Positions 45,001 to 52,321 are shown, numbered from the stretch's first letter. The stretch is DNA of 64,000 nucleotides from Zoogloea dura (GCF_012927165.1 NZ_JABBGA010000019.1:1-64000); one strand, 5' to 3'. Made by a program: numbers and translations. Notes: a model not told the origin generated them from the letters alone.

Positions 45001-46434
45001 GCCATCCAGGATGGTTTCCAGGGTGTAGCCTTCGGCCTTGCCCTGGCTGAAGAGAATGGTCTCTCTTTCTGTGTGGGTAGCGGCGCTGAAAATGCCGGCT
45101 AGTTCTTCCCTGGTGACGAGGGGGGCGAGGCGGGCAAACAGATCCTGGACCGCGAGGGAGTCCACAAGGAGAACGAGGCTGTGGGTGTCGCCGAAATCGT
45201 TGGTGGTGTAGTAGTCGACAAGCAGTTTGGCATCGGCATAATTGACCGTTTCAACCAAGGCGCTGAGCAAGACGTCTCCGCGGGCAAGCGGCTGGTCCTC
45301 GATATAGATCGGGGTGCCTTTCCCGTAATGCCATTGGGAGTTGGCGACTCCGGATGGGGATTGTGCCCCATAGATATCGTAACTGGGCAGTCCGACGACT
45401 GTGCCCCTGAGGTTTCGATTGGAAATGGCATCCCAGCCGCTGAGCGCAACGTTGGTACGATAGGGTGATATGGAGGGATCGGCCATCAGTACGGCAAGCT
45501 GGTAATCGAGCTTGACGGCCTCGATTTGTACGGTGCGCCCGTCTGTCGAGAGCGCGGAGACCGCGACGGGCTTGGTGCCTTCGCTGTATTCTTTGAGAGC
45601 GGCGACACGGTCTATTTCTGCCCATATTGTTCTTATGTTCGTCAGCGCTTGGCGAATGATGCCTTTTTCTGAGACCGATCCAGCGGTGCGATCGATAAGT
45701 TCAAAATCCGCATCAGTGGGTCTGGTGCCTGCATTGAATTTGGACCGAATATCCCGGTAGAGTTTCTGGATTCGTGCGTCACTGAAGCGGATCTGTTCCC
45801 CATCCGTATTCGTCCTCCTGCGCTGGAATTCGCTGATGACAGCGTCCAGGGATGTATTGGAGTGCACGTCGCCAACGCCAGCACCGTTGAAGGTATAGAC
45901 CGCGCTGACCCGCTCAGTGCCGTGAAGCAGTGAGAATGCGGTGGCCAAGTGCCCACCGAGGCTGTATCCGGTGACAGTAACCTTGGCGTCACGGGTGAGC
46001 ACGCCGTTGGCCTGGAGCTTCTCCCACCAGGCTTCCATGTCGGCGATCTGCCCGAGCGCCCAGCCGTGCTCTTTGATCTCCATCTTGTTGGTGGCCTGGT
46101 TGTCGCGTACGGCGTCGTCGACGAACTCGGTGCTGCGGAAGGATATGACGAGTTCTTTTGTCTTATTGTTCTTGAATAGGGTGGCGCTAAAGCCGGTGCT
46201 GGTGTTGGGCTGGTGGGCGATGATTTCCCAGCCTTCGGCGAGGAAGCTGGAAGCGAGGGGGGAAGGAAATTTGCTGGCGTGGTTGTTGCCGTCGGTTAGG
46301 TATTTTGGTGGAAGTACGGGGATGCCAGATGTGATAATCGGTGAGCCAATATTACTCCCTTTTTCGAGAGTCGCCTCTGCGGCCATTTGTAAATTGGCAT
46401 ACTTCAGAAAATTTTGAATACTGTCGTTTGACAT
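36100..46434 (-). CDS. giant RTX protein with lipase-like N-terminus
   Basis: This protein of about 3444 residues is predicted to be secreted by the adjacent type I system. An alpha/beta-hydrolase (class 3 lipase-like) domain occupies about residues 60-220; its nucleophile motif GYSLGGHLA places the serine near residue 158. From about residue 680 onward there are dozens of GGxGxDxLx calcium-binding nonapeptides (for example GGDGNDTLTGNSGADILQGG), broken by HCBP-related beta domains. Two nearly identical CBM60-like domains (ATLAAGVGAQMEVWLDGKKI) lie near 2760-2890 and 3150-3280. The tail (ADQLWFRRVGSDLEVSIIGS to VIAANWH) is the C-terminal secretion module I know from betaproteobacterial RTX giants. 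ATG 46434 is chosen because GGAG lies nine bases upstream; ATG 46449 directly follows the stop of the upstream gene. Confidence 0.92.
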   Translation of the reverse strand: MSNDSIQNFLKYANLQMAAEATLEKGSNIGSPIITSGIPVLPPKYLTDGNNHASKFPSPLASSFLAEGWEIIAHQPNTSTGFSATLFKNNKTKELVISFRSTEFVDDAVRDNQATNKMEIKEHGWALGQIADMEAWWEKLQANGVLTRDAKVTVTGYSLGGHLATAFSLLHGTERVSAVYTFNGAGVGDVHSNTSLDAVISEFQRRRTNTDGEQIRFSDARIQKLYRDIRSKFNAGTRPTDADFELIDRTAGSVSEKGIIRQALTNIRTIWAEIDRVAALKEYSEGTKPVAVSALSTDGRTVQIEAVKLDYQLAVLMADPSISPYRTNVALSGWDAISNRNLRGTVVGLPSYDIYGAQSPSGVANSQWHYGKGTPIYIEDQPLARGDVLLSALVETVNYADAKLLVDYYTTNDFGDTHSLVLLVDSLAVQDLFARLAPLVTREELAGIFSAATHTERETILFSQGKAEGYTLETILDGLFLTVTGVDRRLRFLRTGAGESLDTGNTWHDMTAREALHSAISDLKNNDAFKALAGKVTLVTPTTDPNTARTDFGQFLALVNLTPFALKTTDADALAALKKANEALAQAWAADAQLTSTQRAAGQGNYSDLWLADRAAMLSWLQQANKDNNPNLESSKIGKEAWAFNDLESGQNITVRPDGAFVAITPHKVEFGSTADDALSGAELTDHLFGGDGNDTLTGNSGADILQGGQGTDTYIVNASGGGDIIVDSDGKGVIKWSISGTQYTLAGSKKLSNGTWISEDKRFVFSLTANAAGGDDLNVAADGGVLRVRNFSSGQLGITLATEDSPKPTGAGTAGNDFLSMGGATQASGLAGNDLFNGADGSIDEWVDGGADRDILIGRAGDDTLLGGTGDDLIIGGNGADLIDCGDGADVVLAGTVYQYHKDNQIINRARSWDGWWSFEADYWQIKILSQDQLVYIDDPAAQEYWHRDSEYDPSFSYGYHTFMFQYSYSAGAPPTTSGIDRDSSITPASSRMALGADTILGGAGNDIIGGSGADDLIDGGEGNDIISGLEGNEQLFGGKGDDQIAGNQGKDLVDGNSGNDRLWGGIDADTILGSGGNDYIHGDFGASGFEVPATIYALSGNDLLLGGDGEDSLRGDGGNDTLFGEADNDLLVGDDANLNITYHGNDLLDGGTGSDTLSGLGGNDSLFGGEGADFLVGDNDGANPLPDATPGADWLDGGAGDDQLEGNDGNDTLIGGIGLDILSGGDGDDVYIFEKGDFLVDAEGKSDAIIDSGGNDIILIKGYRRDEAYLTQANGDQDFVVLSTLGGESIQVSESWGNTIEKVLFQDSGSLAAQQSSQPSLLRTALAAEASSEQASATAFWNEGYSEVSFQELFSRSPYTLNWTGKGNTADAFFGGTKDDSILGSDGNDQLFGHAGNDWLDGGRDNDTLSGGQGNDWLLGGEGQDVILLEDDFGHDLITEDTQITRQFQDTIRFAGSVTQSSLSFFRNGNQLVLFKDPDNWAAVSEYFGPAGAPSIARIEFADGGSMDYAAVLSLCGTDANVSIGFGTQGDDAIDARGSANIQSTVLLFDGNDTFLNTLAARDKVFGGNGNDTIFGDDPEEFNTMYASPEAADAVYKADYLDGGDGDDELYGGSGKDTLLGGKGDDLLWGGKGDDVYLINVGDGSDRIINYEKTPTDTANDEVRFGEGIVPEDLTLLRSGNDLLVTDREYRFQLNIQGAFSGGQDLSSFSCVDLFRFSNGQTWTLSQLNERVQYSTPGDDVIYLQGGFRLVHANSGDDEIWGTSNPDSIYGDDGNDSLHGEPGIDSLIGGKGDDTYWVSNPGAERYVPTTPEFEDIVIEEVDSGTDTLVVDTFNATLPDNVENLVVSDIKQISNRYSGDPWMLTYSDHWYQGNSLNNVIDSSAAHRPPMFANVKLHGGGGSDTLIGGINDETYFVDDPTDVVIETGSGDAESTDGVEASFSYALPDHVENLRLTAENTRGEGNALNNVLTSQGGSTLVGGDGDDTYFTPASSTVVEAANGGFDVLNIVRDTSLAEGDGIDGTFRITDYANFEGLTLAGGNNPILIGGDGSDVLEISSAWTGTIEGAAGNDSLFLLSTTGGQVDGGNGNDYIESRPFSGNSGLPTGLILGGEGDDTINLFDSIYTVDGGSGNDSVKLNGRGAYIRFGPGSGIDRVECAADEWTEIQLSSGIRPSDITLTKENGETVLSLSDGSRLTIQGTSPSLRFGDEFWDASMVEAYLNGDQRITGTVGNDTLSGGNGSDSIIGDAGNDVIQGLGGNDSLNGNEGDDLIHGGQGNDSITADSGQDTLFGDDGDDTLEGGDGNTTIEGGAGNDRILMGQGSDRLILSGDFGNDTVQWFRSKNDSIVISGIQGPNALKLSTNTHMSDLLIEVIGTGNKVTLAGFFSPAVESNNIDETRIGISDGIGGLRWLTADEIKADLLGATDGNDTLSGLIGSDDILYGLKGDDDLSALAGADTLIGGSGSDTYRFTLDGGFDRVLIDNAATDGSPDDIDRIAFRQYSSPPDSVEYLRIKDDLIINASRYDNSRRVEVSGYFSADGTTGRTVDFISLGESGSPSSGWSYAQIKSKAVTASGLAIEGNDEANNIFGTIGDDTLGGGAGNDSIDGGAGNDLVSGGLGNNTYLFGKGDGQDIIASFEDTTAGKLNTLQLKPGVLPNEILVSRSGADLRISISGTGDTVTLKDFFYQDSPTSTRNPVQQLRFVDGTTWDLNTIVAKLLPANLDLAGTAAADTLNGSAGNDTLYGQAGNDQLHGHGGNDQLFGDRAKATIVVSARATLAAGVGAQMEVWLDGKKIGSIVVDSTTTKTYQFTTDLNISTEASKLDLLFTNDAVINGEDRNLIVSSVKLNGHEMKPTDPGVTLDKGGGATAFDNKDVIPGQAGLYWNGALRFTLPVSVFGSAGADSLFGDQGNDTLDGGAGDDLLDGGEGSDLLTGGAGNDTYVVDLAGDVITELAAGGTDTVQASLTYTLGAQLENLTLTGGSALNGTGNALANILIGNANNNTLDGMGGNDTLCGGAGNNTYLFGKGDGNDLITAFDDATAGKLNTLLFKSGVTTDDVSLGRSDGDLVITLRGTNDSVTVQDFFKEDSSANSRNPVQQIQFSGGPTWDLSTIKNMAFLGSVGPDSLSGSTAADTLYGQAGADQLHGLGGDDQLFGDRTKATIIVSARATLAAGVGAQMEVWLDGKKIGSIVVDSTTTKTYQFTTDLHIGTEASKLDLLFTNDAVINGEDRNLIVSSVKLNGHEMKPTDPGVTLDKGGGATAFDNKDVIPGQAGLYWNGALRFTLPVSIFGSAGADSLFGDQGNDTLDGGAGNDLLNGGANSDTYMFSRGTGSDRIMEDDATVGNTDVLSIGAGVTADQLWFRRVGSDLEVSIIGSADKTTIDNWFNGSAYHVEQFKVTDGKTLLDSQVDALVSAMAGFAPPAAGQSTLPANYQSSLNPVIAANWH
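36585..38165. repeat. long near-identical direct repeat inside the RTX gene (period 1176 bp)
   Basis: The DNA around 36585-36985 recurs at 37761-38161 with only about a dozen differences, an offset of 1176 bp (392 codons). The near-identity covers the CBM60-like domain; the intervening RTX segment is less conserved. The third-codon positions also match, so the duplication or a gene-conversion event is recent. Confidence 0.9.
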
Positions 46435-46449
46435 TATTTCTTTCTCCAT

Positions 46450-47400
46450 TTACCGGTTCTTAATTTTAAGAACTTGCTCAGTGAAATCTCTGTCCCAAAA
46501 ATATCTATAGGTTATGTCAATGGTATATTTAGGGCAGGACCATTGTTTAGCTTGTTCCCACGGCGTTCGCGAGCCCCCCGTCGAGCCCATTCCCTCGTCC
46601 ATGAAATAGCCGATTCGTTCGGCGAGGATCTCGTTGGTTTGCAGATCCAAGACGCGGAATGCACTGCCGGCTATCCATTGGGCTCGCTCTTCCGGGGTGG
46701 TGAGATCCTCGAAGATGACGCCGTAGCGGGGCAGCGGGCCAGGGGAGGGGAATTTGTTGACGACGAAGCGGTAAAGAGGCGTGCGTACGGGATCTGGCTG
46801 GGGCTGAGCCCCCGCTGAGTCGGTGGTGTCTCCCGGGGAGATCTGAATGGCGAGGGTGTGGCGCGTGATGCTGTCGTCGTCCTGGTCGCGCAGGTCGAGG
46901 TAGGCATAGCCGGGTTGGTTCCAGACATGGCGCTCTCCGCCATACCCCCCCATCCACCCTCCAAGCAATTGCCCCTCCTTGTTCCGCGGAAGGAGGAAGG
47001 AGAGTGGGTAGTCGCTTTCCCAGGGATTGCCGACGGCCCCGAAAGGGTCTTCGACGATCTGGGGCAAGGTGCCGCCGTGGCGGCGTTTGCGCAGGATGGC
47101 GATGGCCTCGACGTCCTCCACCGTCCGGTAGATCTTCTCGCCGGCGTTCTTGCAGCGTTCCTGGAAGTGGGCGCGGGCCTGCTGGAGCCGGGCGTGGTAG
47201 TGGTCGCTGCGCTTCTGCCGCTCCCAGGCCCAGCGCCCCGGAAAGGCAATGAGCAGGCCAAGCACGGTGGCGACGGCCAGATATTTGCCGGGCCGGGTGT
47301 TGGGCAGGGCCCAGGCGCCCACCAGGATGCCGATGATGAACATCCACATCAGGATGCCGATGCCGCGCAGGATGTCTGCGCCGGGGCCGAGTTCTAGCAT
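46450..47400 (-). CDS. membrane-anchored protein of unknown function, RTX operon
   Basis: This 316-residue protein has two N-terminal membrane helices (about 14-32 GIGILMWMFIIGILVGAWAL and 40-56 YLAVATVLGLLIAFP). A large soluble domain follows, rich in aromatic residues (WMGGYGGERHVWNQPGYAYL, IDITYRYFWDRDF). I recognise no family. Its start overlaps the glycosyltransferase stop by seven bases, and its stop TAA abuts an ATG of the RTX gene, so it is translated between them. A role in RTX modification or secretion is inferred from position only. Confidence 0.65.
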   Translation of the reverse strand: MLELGPGADILRGIGILMWMFIIGILVGAWALPNTRPGKYLAVATVLGLLIAFPGRWAWERQKRSDHYHARLQQARAHFQERCKNAGEKIYRTVEDVEAIAILRKRRHGGTLPQIVEDPFGAVGNPWESDYPLSFLLPRNKEGQLLGGWMGGYGGERHVWNQPGYAYLDLRDQDDDSITRHTLAIQISPGDTTDSAGAQPQPDPVRTPLYRFVVNKFPSPGPLPRYGVIFEDLTTPEERAQWIAGSAFRVLDLQTNEILAERIGYFMDEGMGSTGGSRTPWEQAKQWSCPKYTIDITYRYFWDRDFTEQVLKIKNR

Positions 47401-48665
47401 GGTGAAACCTCGTTTGCTGCCGTGGAGTGCGCGGCGCCTGTGGATGGAGTGGGGGGCGGATGGGCGGGGATTCCAAGCAGCCGCGCATAGCCCTCGATGC
47501 CCTTCTCCAGGGTGTAGGACTGGCGGACGGTCTGCTGGGCTTGGCGCCGGAGTTCGGTAAAGCGTTGGGGCTCGGCCAGGGCTTCGATGGTTTGTGTGGC
47601 GAGGCCCTGGATGTCGAAGAAGTCCACCAGCAGCCCGTTGTGGCCATGCTGGATGACTTCCTCGACCGGGGCGGTACGCGACCCGATGAGGAGGCAGCCG
47701 GTGGCCATGGCCTCGAGCGCAGACCAGGACAGCACGAAGGGGTAGATGAAATAGATGTGGGCCGCCGAGATCTGCAGGATGCGGCGGTAGGTGGCGTAGG
47801 GGACCTTGCCGAGGAAGTGGGTGCGGGTGGGGTCGAGCTTGACCTCGGCTAGCATCTTCCGGCGCCAGTTGGGGGCGTCCTTGGGGCGCCGGCCGTAGCT
47901 CACGCCGTCTCCGCCGACGATCAGGGCATGGCAGGTGGGGTGCAGGCGCTGGATCTGTTCAAGGGCGCGCATGAAGACGTGGAAGCCTCGATAGGGCTCC
48001 AGGTTGCGGGCCACGTAGGTGATCACCGGGGCGCCCTGGCGCAGGACGAGCCCGGAGCGGAGGCGGATCCAGGCCTTGGGGTCGGGGTTGAGGTGCTGGG
48101 TGTCGATGCCTTCGTGGATGACGTGGATGCGCGAGCGGTGTGTCTCCGGGTGGCGGCTCCATTGCCAATGAGTCGGGCTGACGCCGAGGTCGCACTGCTC
48201 AAGATTGAGGGTGTGCAGGGCCTTCCAAGTGCGGACCCGGGCGGCATCGTCGAGGGTGCTCGGAAACTCCGGGTCGAAGCCCAGGTCGGCGCCGGGTGTG
48301 CCGTAGTACCACTCGCAGAAGTGGATGAGCCGGGCGTTGGGAAAGACGTCGCGTGCGTAGAGGGTTTCGCCCCAGCCGGGGTGGGCCACGATGGCATCGG
48401 GCACGAAGCCCTTGTTCTTGAGTGTGAGCAGCACGCGCAGCATGCCTTGGCCATGGAGAACCGCGTTCTCCATCTGGCGGAGATAAGGGTGCTGATGGGA
48501 ATGCGGCGCGCGGTGGGGCGAGTAGCGCAGGATGTTGAGGCCGGGAATCCCCGGGGCGCGGTCGCGTCCGATGCCGACGACCTGCAGGTCGGGACGGTAG
48601 GCCCAGGCCTGGGCAAGGTGCCGGAACTGGCCCGGGAAATTCTGGTGGATCAGCAGGATACGCAT
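47394..48665 (-). CDS. glycosyltransferase family 4 protein
   Basis: This 423-residue GT-B enzyme begins MRILLIHQNFPGQFRHLAQA. It has the C-terminal nucleotide-sugar domain ITYVARNLEPYRGFHVFMRA, HALIVGGDGVSYGRRPKDAP, HFLGKVPYATYRRILQISAA and the GT4 E-x7-E region PFVLSWSALEAMATGCLLIG. This subgroup (HQNFPGQFRH start) is common in proteobacteria with surface polysaccharide or RTX genes. ATG 48665 is preferred over 48737. It is the first gene of the RTX operon. Confidence 0.85.
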   Translation of the reverse strand: MRILLIHQNFPGQFRHLAQAWAYRPDLQVVGIGRDRAPGIPGLNILRYSPHRAPHSHQHPYLRQMENAVLHGQGMLRVLLTLKNKGFVPDAIVAHPGWGETLYARDVFPNARLIHFCEWYYGTPGADLGFDPEFPSTLDDAARVRTWKALHTLNLEQCDLGVSPTHWQWSRHPETHRSRIHVIHEGIDTQHLNPDPKAWIRLRSGLVLRQGAPVITYVARNLEPYRGFHVFMRALEQIQRLHPTCHALIVGGDGVSYGRRPKDAPNWRRKMLAEVKLDPTRTHFLGKVPYATYRRILQISAAHIYFIYPFVLSWSALEAMATGCLLIGSRTAPVEEVIQHGHNGLLVDFFDIQGLATQTIEALAEPQRFTELRRQAQQTVRQSYTLEKGIEGYARLLGIPAHPPPTPSTGAAHSTAANEVSPC

Positions 48666-48980
48666 CGAAGCCTGGCGGTTTCCCGTGAGCGGATGGTGTT
48701 TGATCGAGAGCCGGGACAGGTGCGCCTGGATGCTCAAGATGGGTGGATATTTTATTTCAATATATGCTTTCGGGCTTGGTGATAAATGTCATTTAAATTC
48801 TGTGATGGATTGTTGTTTTGTTGAATTTGTAATTTTTCAGCAGCGTTGGTACGCCGTCATGCCACACGACGCTTGGGTTCTAAGGGGAGCGATAACCCCC
48901 ACCCCTGAACTTCCGTAACCCACCCCCGTCCACTCTTCAGGTATTGTGCATTGCAGCAATTCTCTTGAAGGAGGTCCGCG
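48666..48980. other. AT-rich divergent promoter region
   Basis: This gap separates the RTX operon (leftward) from the patatin gene (rightward). Bases about 48735-48840 are strikingly AT-rich for this genome, with tracts such as ATATTTTATTTCAATATATG and TTGTAATTTTTCAG. This probably holds the RTX operon promoter and a site for nucleoid proteins. No gene is supported. The rightward gene has a very strong ribosome site (GAAGGAGGTC) at 48967-48976. Confidence 0.5.
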
Positions 48981-50030
48981 ATGTTTGCAAAACGCTGGTG
49001 GGCGAAGCCGGATGCGGGGCCGCCGGCCCTGAGCCTGGCCTTGCAGGGGGGCGGGGCGCATGGGGCGTATACCTGGGGGGTGCTCGACCGCCTGCTGGAG
49101 GAAGGCTTGCCGCTGGACGGGGTGAGCGGGACGAGTGCCGGGGCGATGAATGCGGTGGCGCTGGCCCAGGGCTGGATGACGGGCGGGCCGGAGGGGGCGC
49201 GGGAGAGCCTGGCCGGGTTCTGGGAGGCGGTGGCGGATTCGACGCCCTTCGAGCTGGATCTGCTGCACAGCTTCAACCCTTCCGGCGATGGTTCGCTGCC
49301 GGGGCCGCTGGTGGCGATGCTGGAGTGGACGCGGCATTTCTCGCCCTACCAGCTCAATCCCTTCGAGCTCAACCCGCTGCGCGACGTGGTGCGGGCGCGC
49401 TTCGATTTCGAGCGGCTGCGGCGGGACTGTCAGCTGAAGCTGTTCATTGCGGCGACGCGGGTGCGTACCGGCAAGGTGCGCCTGTTCCGCACGGCGGAGT
49501 TGAGCGAGGAGGCCTTGCTGGCCTCGGCCTGTCTGCCCACCCTGCACCATGCGGTGGAGATCGAGGGCGAGGCGTACTGGGATGGAGGCTTCACCGCCAA
49601 TCCGGCGGTCTACCCGCTGATGTACGAGTGCGCCGCGCCGGACATCGTGCTGGTGCTGCTGAACCCCCTGGTGCGCGAGGAGGCGCCGCGCAGCGCGGAA
49701 CAGATAGCCGCGCGCAGCATGGAGTTGGGTTTCTCCACGACCTTCCTGCGCGAGATGCGCATGATCGCCCAGGCGCGGGCCTACATCGGGGAGGGCAAGG
49801 GCTGGATGCCGCTGGGGCGCTTCGAGCGCAAGCTGATGTCGCTACGCTTCCACATGATAGAGGCCGAGGAGCTGGCCGCGGTGGGGAACGGCAGCAAGCT
49901 CAACGCGACGCGGGCCTTCCTGCACGAACTGCGTGACCTGGGCCGCGCCCGGGCGGCCCGCTGGCTGCGCCTGCACCAGGGCGCGCTGGGCCATCGCGAG
50001 ACGGCGGACGTGGACGGCCTGTTCAGCTGA
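48981..50030 (+). CDS. patatin-like phospholipase
   Basis: This 349-residue lipid acyl hydrolase has oxyanion loop LQGGGAHGAY near residue 21, nucleophile serine in VSGTSAGAMNA near 49 and catalytic aspartate in YWDGGFTANP near 196. The catalytic dyad is complete. No signal peptide is seen, so it acts in the cytosol or at the inner membrane face. Some relatives are associated with PHA granules or membrane lipid turnover; the PHA depolymerase gene is 0.9 kb downstream. Confidence 0.9.
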   Translation: MFAKRWWAKPDAGPPALSLALQGGGAHGAYTWGVLDRLLEEGLPLDGVSGTSAGAMNAVALAQGWMTGGPEGARESLAGFWEAVADSTPFELDLLHSFNPSGDGSLPGPLVAMLEWTRHFSPYQLNPFELNPLRDVVRARFDFERLRRDCQLKLFIAATRVRTGKVRLFRTAELSEEALLASACLPTLHHAVEIEGEAYWDGGFTANPAVYPLMYECAAPDIVLVLLNPLVREEAPRSAEQIAARSMELGFSTTFLREMRMIAQARAYIGEGKGWMPLGRFERKLMSLRFHMIEAEELAAVGNGSKLNATRAFLHELRDLGRARAARWLRLHQGALGHRETADVDGLFS

Positions 50031-50095
50031 AGCGCTGCGCACCGCCGGCGGGCGCGTGCCTCGCGCTGGTGCGCCGGGGCGCCGGATGGATTGCC

Positions 50096-50752
50096 TCAGA
50101 ACTCGACTTCCAGCTCCTCGATGTCGTCGGGTTCCAGCCTGGCCGCGTCGATCCAGGGCTGCATTTCCGGCATGGCCATGATGGTTGCGCAATAGGCCGC
50201 GCAGGCGGCGTCTAGGGGCACGTCGTAGGTCAGGAAGCGGGTGGCCACCGGGGCGTACATGGCGTCGGCGAGGGTGCGCCCGGTGCCGAACAGGTAGGGG
50301 CCGCCGTAGCGCTGCAGGCAGTCGCGCCAGATTTCGGTGACCCGTTCGATGTCGCCCTGGGCGCGTGACCACACGGTGAACTTGGGGAAACGGGCCTTCA
50401 GGTTCATGGGCAGGGCCGCACGCAAGGCACTGAAACCGGAGTGCATTTCGCCGCAGATCGAGCGGCAGTGGGCCCGGGCGGCGGGGTCGGCGGGCAGCAG
50501 GCCGGCCTTGGGCTTGAGCTCGTTGAGGTATTCGCCGATGGCCAGGGTGTCCCACACCGAGATGGCCCCATGGGTGAGCCGCGGCACGCGCACCGACGGG
50601 GCCAGCAACAGGAGTTCGGCGCGGGCGCCGGGGTCATCCTGCTCGACCATCTCCTCGCTGAAGTCCAGTCCGGCAAAGCGGGCCATGAGCCAGCCGCGGA
50701 GGGACCAGGACGAATAGTTCTTGCTGCTCAGGGTGAGGGCGGCGGCGGCCAT
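50096..50752 (-). CDS. glutathione S-transferase family protein
   Basis: This 218-residue protein has the thioredoxin-like N-terminal domain LSSKNYSSWSLRGWLMARFA, with SSWSLR near residue 15 carrying the probable catalytic serine. VPRLTHGAISVWDTLAIGEYL follows (cis-proline VP, then the glutathione-contacting residues). The rest is a helical C-terminal domain. This resembles the YfcF/maleylacetoacetate-isomerase-related GSTs. The start ATG 50752 has GGAG eight bases upstream; a frame to 50896 adds noise. Confidence 0.88.
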   Translation of the reverse strand: MAAAALTLSSKNYSSWSLRGWLMARFAGLDFSEEMVEQDDPGARAELLLLAPSVRVPRLTHGAISVWDTLAIGEYLNELKPKAGLLPADPAARAHCRSICGEMHSGFSALRAALPMNLKARFPKFTVWSRAQGDIERVTEIWRDCLQRYGGPYLFGTGRTLADAMYAPVATRFLTYDVPLDAACAAYCATIMAMPEMQPWIDAARLEPDDIEELEVEF

Positions 50753-50885
50753 GGGGTGTCTCCTCGAAGCGTGCGAAGCGGGATTGCCGGCTTGTTTCAA
50801 GCAAAGCGCATGCCGGGCTCTTGGGTGGTACGGCATGTCTATTGCTTGATCGTACTCACCAACTTGAGCACCTACAAAAACGACC

Positions 50886-52130
50886 ATGTCCCCCAACAGC
50901 CCCGCCCTGCATTACCAGGCCTACCAAACCCTGGCCGACCTGACTACGCCGGCGCGTACGGTGGCGCGTGCGCTGGCGCCCTGGCTGCACCACAGCCTGT
51001 TCTGGTACCCGCACAGCCGCTTGTTGCGCAAGGCGGCGGCCGCCTGCGAGGTGATCGCCCTGTCAGGGCTTACCCACCATCGGCCGCCCTTCGGCATCGA
51101 TGCCGTCGACACCGACCAGGGGCGCTGCCGGGTGGTGGAGGAGGCGGTGTTCGCCACGCCCTTCTGTACCCTGCAGCGCTTCCGCCGGGAGCCGGCCATC
51201 GAGGGCCAGCCCAAGGTGCTGCTGGTGGCGCCGGTGTCGGGCCACTTCGCGACCCTGCTGCGGGGCACCGTGCAGACCCTCCTGCAGGACCACGACGTGT
51301 ATGTGACCGACTGGCACAACGTGCGGGACATCCCCCTGTCTGAGGGCGCCTTCGACCTGGACACCTTCATCGAGCACATCATCCGCTTCGTGGACTGGCT
51401 GGGGCCGCATACCCACCTGGTGGCGGTGTGCCAGCCCACCGTGCCGACCCTGGCCGCGGTGGCGGTGATGGCCGAGGAGGGCCACCCCCACCAGCCGCGC
51501 AGCATGACGCTGATGGCCGGCCCGATCGATTGCCGGATCAATCCGACCGAGGTGAACAACATGGCCACCAGCAAGCCGATCGAGTGGTTCGAGCGCAATC
51601 TCATCGGGGTGGTGCCGCTGCGCTACAAGGGCGCGTTCCGCCGCGTGTATCCGGGCTTTCTGCAGATCTCCGCCTTCATGAGCATGAACCTGGACCGCCA
51701 CAAGGAGTCCTTCCACCGGATGTACGGGCATTTTGTCGAGGGCGATACGCTCAAGGCCCATGGCATCAAGGAGTTCTACGACGAGTACCTGGCCATGATG
51801 GATCTGCCCGCCGAGTTCTACCTGCAGACGGTGCGCTCGGTGTTCCAGGAATACCTGTTGCCGCAAGGGAAGATGACTTACCGGGGGCGTCCGGTGCGTC
51901 CGGAACTGATCCGCCGCACCGCCCTGTTTACGGTCGAAGGGGAGCGCGACGACATCTGTTCCATCGGCCAGACCCTGGCCGCCCACGACCTGTGCAGCAA
52001 GCTGGCGCCCTATCGAAAGCAGCATCACCTGCAGGCCGGTGTGGGGCATTACGGGGTGTTCAACGGCAAGCGCTGGGACCGCCAGATCTATCCGCGGATC
52101 CGCGATTTCATCCACGCCTTCGACGAGTAG
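50886..52130 (+). CDS. phaZ: intracellular polyhydroxyalkanoate depolymerase
   Basis: This 414-residue enzyme hydrolyses native intracellular PHA granules. It resembles Ralstonia PhaZ1 throughout: HYQAYQTLADLTTPARTVAR at the start, VLLVAPVSGHFATLLRGTVQ, the nucleophile cysteine in LVAVCQPTVPTLAAVAVMAE, RSMTLMAGPIDCRINPTEVN, ALFTVEGERDDICSIGQTLA and the C-terminal HLQAGVGHYGVFNGKRWDRQ with the catalytic histidine. It shows that the host stores PHA. Confidence 0.93.
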   Translation: MSPNSPALHYQAYQTLADLTTPARTVARALAPWLHHSLFWYPHSRLLRKAAAACEVIALSGLTHHRPPFGIDAVDTDQGRCRVVEEAVFATPFCTLQRFRREPAIEGQPKVLLVAPVSGHFATLLRGTVQTLLQDHDVYVTDWHNVRDIPLSEGAFDLDTFIEHIIRFVDWLGPHTHLVAVCQPTVPTLAAVAVMAEEGHPHQPRSMTLMAGPIDCRINPTEVNNMATSKPIEWFERNLIGVVPLRYKGAFRRVYPGFLQISAFMSMNLDRHKESFHRMYGHFVEGDTLKAHGIKEFYDEYLAMMDLPAEFYLQTVRSVFQEYLLPQGKMTYRGRPVRPELIRRTALFTVEGERDDICSIGQTLAAHDLCSKLAPYRKQHHLQAGVGHYGVFNGKRWDRQIYPRIRDFIHAFDE

Positions 52131-52254
52131 CCCCCCGCCGCAAGCCCCCGGGGGATGTCCGGCTTGCCGGCGCGTGGGCCGGAGAGGCGCAGCCGCTGGA
52201 GGATCCCGCCGGGAGGGGGTGTGTAAAAACCCTGAAATAAGTAGGTGTTTCTTC

Positions 52255-52281
52255 TAAAGGCCAGCGGCATCGGGCCGATAC
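52255..52281 (+). promoter_or_regulatory. sigma-28 (FliA) promoter of the chemoreceptor gene
   Basis: TAAA (52255-52258), a 15-bp spacer and GCCGATAC (52274-52281) match the FliA consensus TAAA-N15-GCCGATAA with one difference, 40 bases before the chemoreceptor ATG. This places the receptor in the flagellar late-gene regulon. Confidence 0.85.
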
Positions 52282-52321
52282 GCAACGGGTTGCAGCCCAT
52301 CCCCGTTTGCGAAGAAGAAAA

